From NCBI GenBank assembly GCA_045589235.1, contig JAZNOR010000036.1, positions 1-18,032 on the forward strand: a DNA stretch of 18,032 nt, read 5' to 3'. The notes beneath the pieces were generated by a model, which was not told the DNA's origin, made no database searches, and saw only the letters and a program-made list of their open reading frames with translations. A program made the translations under genes and the position numbers. Positions 14,336-18,032 of the stretch are shown here, one piece after another. Source of the stretch: RGIG7332 sp045589235 (GTDB lineage: Bacteria; Bacillota; Clostridia; Oscillospirales; JAAYXM01). The number at the start of each line of letters is the position of its first letter. Within the stretch, counting starts at the first letter, position 1.

Positions 14336-16198
14336 ATGTCAATTATTCGAGTGCTGTCACAGCACGTTGCAGACTTAATAGCGGCAGGTGAGGTTGTTGA
14401 GAGACCTGCATCTGTTGCTAAAGAGCTTGTTGAAAATGCAATTGATGCAGGGGCTACATTTATAACAGTTGAAATCCGCTCGGGCGGAATTGCCTATCTT
14501 CGCGTGACTGATGACGGTATCGGCATTGCACGCGAGGATGTTCCGACTGCTATTTTGCGCCATTCTACGAGCAAAATAAGAGATGAAGAGGACCTTGCAT
14601 CTATCGGAACATTAGGCTTCCGTGGTGAGGCACTTGCTGCAATTACCGCTGTTTCAAAGCTTGAAATCAAAACCCGCAGAAGTGAAGATTCTGTCGGCAC
14701 GCGCCTGTATCAGGAGGGCGGGAACATTCTTTCCGTTGAAGATGTCGGTTGCCCGAAGGGTACGACAATCATTGTTCGTGAACTGTTTTACAACACTCCT
14801 GCACGTATGAAATTTCTTAAAAAAGACGCAACAGAGGGCGCTTCTGTTGAAAGTATTATTACTGCAATTGCACTCTCTCACCCGAATATTTCATTCCAGC
14901 TTATTCGCGAGGGGAAAACAACATTGCACACTCCGGGTGATGGTAAAGAGGAATCGTGTGTATATAGCGTTTTAGGTCGCGATGTTGCAAATTCAATGCT
15001 TTATACCGAAGGTGCTCGTGAGAACGTGCGCGTTAAAGGATTTATAACGAAGCCGATTGCGGCACGCGGTAATCGCGCACTTCAATATTTCTATGTAAAC
15101 GGAAGATATGTAAAATCAAAAATGCTTATGGCAGCGCTTGAGCAGGCTTATGATAACCTGATTATGAAAGGTAGATTTCCAAGCTGTGTTCTTAAAATAT
15201 CTCTTCCGCTTGAAATGTGCGATGTAAATGTTCATCCAACGAAGACTGAGGTTAAATTCGCGCGCGAAAAAGAAGTTTTTGATGCGGTTTATTATGCGGT
15301 TAAGAGTGCTCTTAGTGAAGACAGTGAGCTAAATGAAGCGCCACTTCCAATAAAGCGAGAGGTGCAACCTGTTAAAATGAGTGCACCTATGGAATATAAA
15401 CAAGAGGAAATTCGCATTGAACCTGCCAAAAAAGATCCGTCGTTTGACTTTAAAAAACCAATTTTTAAGGAAACTCCTAGAAAAACGGTTAGCTATGAAA
15501 TACCAACGGTTGTTCATGAGCAGGTTACAGCTATGCCTCTTTTTACACCTGAGGCATCTCCAATTACACAAAAAGAAGAGAAGATTGAAAAAGCTACTGA
15601 AGTTGAGAGGGTTGAAGCTTCTCAAAAAGAGGATGAGTTTAAATTTGTTGGAGAAATTCTCAACACTTATATAATTTTAGAGTGCGGTGAGGATGTTGTG
15701 CTTATAGACAAGCACGCGGCACACGAGAGGATTTTATTTGAAAAATTAAAGCGCGAGGATAGGAGAGCACAGGCGCAGCTTTTGCTTTCTGCTGTTTATG
15801 TTGATATATATGAGGAAGAGATTGAGCTTATTGAAGACAATAAAGAACTTGTTTCCTCACTCGGCTTTGACATTGACAGGGTAGGACATGCTAAAATTGC
15901 AGTGCGACAAGTGCCCGACGGTATTGATGCAGGCGATGTTTCAGAAGCTATTGCAGAAATTGTCGGTGCAATTTCATCAAAACGCCGTGTGAGTGAAGAA
16001 GAACGCCTCGATGAGCTTTTACATTCAATTGCTTGTAAAGCAGCAATCAAGGCAGGAATGAAAACTAATGATTACGAGCTGAAAAAGCTTGCACGCGAGG
16101 TTATGGCGCGCGGTGATATTCGATATTGCCCGCACGGAAGACCCGTAGCGGTAACACTTACAAAATATCAGCTTGAAAGAATGTTCCGCAGAAGTTAG
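14336..16198 (+). CDS. mutL: DNA mismatch repair protein MutL with endonuclease motif
   Basis: Couples MutS mismatch recognition to strand incision. Residues 1 to about 330 form the GHKL ATPase: VENAIDAGA (32-40), TDDGIGI (58-64), STSKI and GFRGEAL (94-100). A lysine-, glutamate- and proline-rich linker (about 335-430) joins it to the dimerisation domain. That domain carries D-x-H-A-x2-E-x4-E (Asp458, His460, Ala461, Glu464, Glu469), ACKAAIKAG (566-574) and CPHGRP (598-603), the metal-binding set of nicking MutL proteins. This implies a methyl-independent system without MutH, as in most Bacillota. QLLL (481-484) is at the place of the sliding-clamp-binding motif of Bacillus MutL; this is tentative. 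The ribosome-binding site GGAGGAG lies in the end of mutS. Confidence 0.97.
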   Translation: MSIIRVLSQHVADLIAAGEVVERPASVAKELVENAIDAGATFITVEIRSGGIAYLRVTDDGIGIAREDVPTAILRHSTSKIRDEEDLASIGTLGFRGEALAAITAVSKLEIKTRRSEDSVGTRLYQEGGNILSVEDVGCPKGTTIIVRELFYNTPARMKFLKKDATEGASVESIITAIALSHPNISFQLIREGKTTLHTPGDGKEESCVYSVLGRDVANSMLYTEGARENVRVKGFITKPIAARGNRALQYFYVNGRYVKSKMLMAALEQAYDNLIMKGRFPSCVLKISLPLEMCDVNVHPTKTEVKFAREKEVFDAVYYAVKSALSEDSELNEAPLPIKREVQPVKMSAPMEYKQEEIRIEPAKKDPSFDFKKPIFKETPRKTVSYEIPTVVHEQVTAMPLFTPEASPITQKEEKIEKATEVERVEASQKEDEFKFVGEILNTYIILECGEDVVLIDKHAAHERILFEKLKREDRRAQAQLLLSAVYVDIYEEEIELIEDNKELVSSLGFDIDRVGHAKIAVRQVPDGIDAGDVSEAIAEIVGAISSKRRVSEEERLDELLHSIACKAAIKAGMKTNDYELKKLAREVMARGDIRYCPHGRPVAVTLTKYQLERMFRRS

Positions 16199-16205
16199 GA
16201 GAGGT
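16195..16205 (+). promoter_or_regulatory. Stop codon embedded in ribosome-binding site (mutL-miaA)
   Basis: Second copy of TTAGGAGAGGT: the mutL TAG (16196-16198) is part of the miaA Shine-Dalgarno, and the miaA ATG follows after one further base. The spacing is very short, so initiation likely depends on ribosomes arriving from mutL. Confidence 0.6.
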
Positions 16206-16206
16206 T

Positions 16207-17124
16207 ATGCAGGATATAATTTGTATTGTCGGCCCTACCGCATCAGGTAAAACAAAGCTTGGTGTTGAGCTGTCAAAAAAACTCGGTGGTGAGGTAATAT
16301 CGGCAGATTCAATGCAAATATACAAAGGTATGGATATAGGAACGGCAAAACCGTCACTTCTTGAGCGTGACGGAATTGTGCATCACTTATTCGATGTTGT
16401 AACGCCGTTTGAATCATATTCTGTATCACGCTTTGTTGAGGATGCAGATAAAGCAATTGCAGATATCACAGGGCGTGGTAAAATTCCGATAGTTGTCGGC
16501 GGAACAGGACTTTATTTTGATTCATTACTTCGTGGCGGCGGTTTTGCGGAATATGATGAAGAGTACCGTGCAAAACTTATGAAAAAAACGCCGGATGAGC
16601 TTTTTGAAATGCTGACTGAAGTTGACCCTGACAGTGCGAGGCGCTTACACATAAACGATATAAAACGTGTGTGTCGTGCGCTTGAGGTTTATCATCTGAC
16701 AGGTGAGACTATCGGTATTCACAATGCAAGAACAAAGGAAACTCCGCCGCGATACAATGCAAAAATGATTGGTCTTACCTGCAGTGATCGCAAAATTTTA
16801 TATGACAGAATTGAAAATCGCGTTGATGATATGCTGAAAGCGGGACTTATGGATGAAATTGATAAGTTAAAAGAGCTTGGAGTTCCACAAAATGCAACAG
16901 CGATGCAGGCGATTGGATATAAAGAATTATATGATGTTAAAAATGTGCAGGAATTTGAAGAAGCAGTTGCACGCTTAAAGCAAGCGACACGAAATCTCGC
17001 AAAGCGTCAGCTTACATGGTTTCGCCGTGATACGAGAATTAAATGGTTTAATCTTGATAATAATGAGGATTTTGATGCGGTATTACAAGCTTCGTGTGAT
17101 TTCGTCAAAAAGAAAGGTGTATAG
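16207..17124 (+). CDS. miaA: tRNA dimethylallyltransferase
   Basis: Transfers a dimethylallyl group from DMAPP to A37 of UNN-decoding tRNAs, giving i6A, which MiaB then methylthiolates. The 305-residue protein has the P-loop GPTASGKT (9-16), the conserved SADSMQIYKGMDIGTAKP (32-49), HHLFDVV, the GGTGLY motif in the middle and the C-terminal TRNLAKRQLTWFRRD signature. Length and motifs are typical of the bacterial enzyme. The ATG at 16207 comes only 8 bases after the mutL stop, within a stop/ribosome-binding-site fusion. Having mismatch-repair genes between miaB and miaA is common gene order, not a functional necessity. Confidence 0.97.
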   Translation: MQDIICIVGPTASGKTKLGVELSKKLGGEVISADSMQIYKGMDIGTAKPSLLERDGIVHHLFDVVTPFESYSVSRFVEDADKAIADITGRGKIPIVVGGTGLYFDSLLRGGGFAEYDEEYRAKLMKKTPDELFEMLTEVDPDSARRLHINDIKRVCRALEVYHLTGETIGIHNARTKETPPRYNAKMIGLTCSDRKILYDRIENRVDDMLKAGLMDEIDKLKELGVPQNATAMQAIGYKELYDVKNVQEFEEAVARLKQATRNLAKRQLTWFRRDTRIKWFNLDNNEDFDAVLQASCDFVKKKGV

Positions 17125-17158
17125 TAATCTAAAATAAATTAAAAAGGATGCGATTACT

Positions 17159-17401
17159 ATGCAGAAAACAAATAATTTACAGGATATTTTGCTCGGAAAA
17201 GCAAGGAACGAGCGCGTTGCCGTTACTGTTTTTTTAACAAACGGTTTTCAACTTAAGGGTGTTGTACGCGGTTTTGATTGCTTTATTCTGGTGCTTGATA
17301 CAGATGGTCGTCAGCAAATAATATATAAGCACGCTATTTCAACGATAATTCCTGCTCGACCAATACAGTTGGATACAAAGGAGGATACGCAAACAGTCTG
17401 A
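17159..17401 (+). CDS. hfq: RNA chaperone Hfq
   Basis: Forms a hexameric Sm-like ring that binds U-rich and A-rich RNA and helps small RNAs act on mRNAs. The 80-residue protein contains the N-terminal helix with Gln8 (LQDILLGKA), the Sm1 segment VTVFLTNGFQLKGVVRGFDCF and the Sm2 signature IIYKHAISTI. The usual asparagine of GFDNF is a cysteine here, at a position that varies in Bacillota. The C-terminal tail is short, as in Gram-positive Hfq. The start ATG17159 has AAAGGATG upstream; the 34-base gap after miaA contains no hairpin, so it is likely cotranscribed with miaA, as in enterobacteria. Confidence 0.95.
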   Translation: MQKTNNLQDILLGKARNERVAVTVFLTNGFQLKGVVRGFDCFILVLDTDGRQQIIYKHAISTIIPARPIQLDTKEDTQTV

Positions 17402-17415
17402 TTGCGTAAAGGATT

Positions 17416-18032
17416 ATGAAACAAGGGCACGTTATTGGTAAAATTATATATGCTCTTTTTGCAATTTTTATCGTAATATACATAATCGGTATGGCATGGA
17501 ATGCAATTTACAATCCGGTTAAAACCGTTACGGCAGTGCATATGGTTGCAGAGAATGCAATTAAAACAAACGGATTTGTTGTGCGCAATGAGCGTGTTAT
17601 AAGCGGCACGTATTCTGGCGTTGTTGAAATGCAGATTGCAGAAGGTGAGCGCGCGGCAAAAGGTGATGCGGTCGCATATGTGTATTCCAATAAAGATGTG
17701 CTTGATAAAGTTCATAAGAAAAAGGAGCTTTCTCAGCGAATTACTCGCATGGAAACGCTTATGAATCAGGGCAATGAGGTTGTTGACTTGAAATCAGTGG
17801 ATGCATCGATTGTTAAAATGAGTCAGGAGCTTATTGAATATAGCGTGACGGATGATTTTGCACGTATGTATGCAAAAATTGATAATTTAAAAAACAAGAC
17901 GCTTTCACGCGAATACGTATATCGTGACAGAAACGAACTGAAAACAGTTATAGACAGTCTTAAAGCTGAACGTTCTGCGATTGGAAATGTGTATGCCAAT
18001 AAAGCTGTTTATGCACCCGTGCCGGGTTATTA
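17416..18032 (+). CDS. Membrane-anchored HlyD-like protein (partial, runs off the end)
   Basis: An open frame of 205 codons continues to the last base of the window with no stop, so the protein is truncated only by the window edge. ATG17416 follows AAAGGA and lies 14 bases after hfq without a terminator, so it belongs to the same transcript. Residues 6-28 form one hydrophobic segment (a signal anchor). Residues 53-92 resemble the first half of a lipoyl-like barrel-sandwich (VISGTYSGVVEMQIAEG, GDAVAYVYS). Residues 98-190 are a charged, helix-forming, probably coiled-coil hairpin, and YAPVPGY (199-205) looks like entry into the second half of the barrel. This order is that of HlyD-type membrane-fusion/efflux adaptor proteins. 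No transporter is visible beside it, so its partner and role are unknown. Confidence 0.75.
   Translation, partial: MKQGHVIGKIIYALFAIFIVIYIIGMAWNAIYNPVKTVTAVHMVAENAIKTNGFVVRNERVISGTYSGVVEMQIAEGERAAKGDAVAYVYSNKDVLDKVHKKKELSQRITRMETLMNQGNEVVDLKSVDASIVKMSQELIEYSVTDDFARMYAKIDNLKNKTLSREYVYRDRNELKTVIDSLKAERSAIGNVYANKAVYAPVPGY

Noticed and set aside
15329..15674. Overlapping open frames on both strands in the mutL linker region
   Set aside because: They arise from the low-complexity lysine/glutamate-rich linker and show no family features.
17311..17715. Antisense open frame of 134 codons across the hfq end and HlyD-like start
   Set aside because: It overlaps two genes with clear family signatures and ribosome-binding sites; its translation is rich in Cys, Asn and His as expected from shadow reading.
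1..18032. CRISPR array, transposase, prophage or defence system
   Set aside because: No regularly spaced repeats, terminal inverted repeats, transposase motifs or defence-type domains were seen; almost every base is assigned to a conserved gene or its signals.

Overview
The window is a compact stretch of bacterial chromosome, most likely from a member of the Clostridia (Bacillota). The evidence is the combination of SpoVG, a type II (CoaW-like) pantothenate kinase, an UgtP/MGDG-synthase-like diacylglycerol glycosyltransferase, a MutL carrying the endonuclease motif (so no MutH is expected) and the order miaB-mutS-mutL-miaA-hfq. Coding density is very high, and no RNA genes, insertion sequences, prophage genes or CRISPR arrays were seen. 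No gap between genes exceeds about 160 bases.

Layout: (1) Bases 4-1056 (+) hold a GH172/DUF2961-type glycoside hydrolase, AT-rich and with arginine codons unlike the rest. It converges on guaB across a hairpin terminator. (2) Bases 1139-4041 (-) hold nth, an acyl-ACP thioesterase (stop and start overlap by one base) and guaB, which has its own strong promoter laid over the thioesterase stop codon. (3) Bases 4200-5630 (+) hold the most unusual gene: an XRE-type helix-turn-helix domain fused in frame to a complete single-chain iron-sulfur L-serine dehydratase. (4) Bases 5664-7075 (-) hold spoVG and a glycolipid glycosyltransferase. (5) Bases 7208-8566 (+) hold murC, divergent from spoVG over a palindromic -10 element, and convergent with nagB (8598-9326, -) across a perfect palindromic terminator. 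(6) From 9408 to the end (+) there is one long co-directional cluster: coaW, miaB, mutS, mutL, miaA, hfq and the start of a membrane-anchored HlyD-like gene that runs off the window.

Functionally the region is mostly housekeeping: guanine nucleotide synthesis (guaB), base-excision repair (nth), mismatch repair (mutS, mutL), A37 tRNA modification (miaA makes the substrate of miaB), RNA chaperoning (hfq, spoVG), CoA synthesis (coaW), and envelope precursors (murC, the glycosyltransferase, with nagB controlling amino-sugar flux). Several annotated-looking starts were moved: guaB to 2602, the serine dehydratase to 4200, the glycosyltransferase to 6773 and coaW to 9480.

The best candidates for something new are the HTH-serine dehydratase fusion with repeated and inverted motifs in its promoter region, and a NagB homologue with substituted active-site residues. 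Lesser candidates are a six-codon minicistron overlapping the guaB start and the symmetric spoVG/murC promoter region. All functional assignments come from reading motifs by eye; no database search was run.
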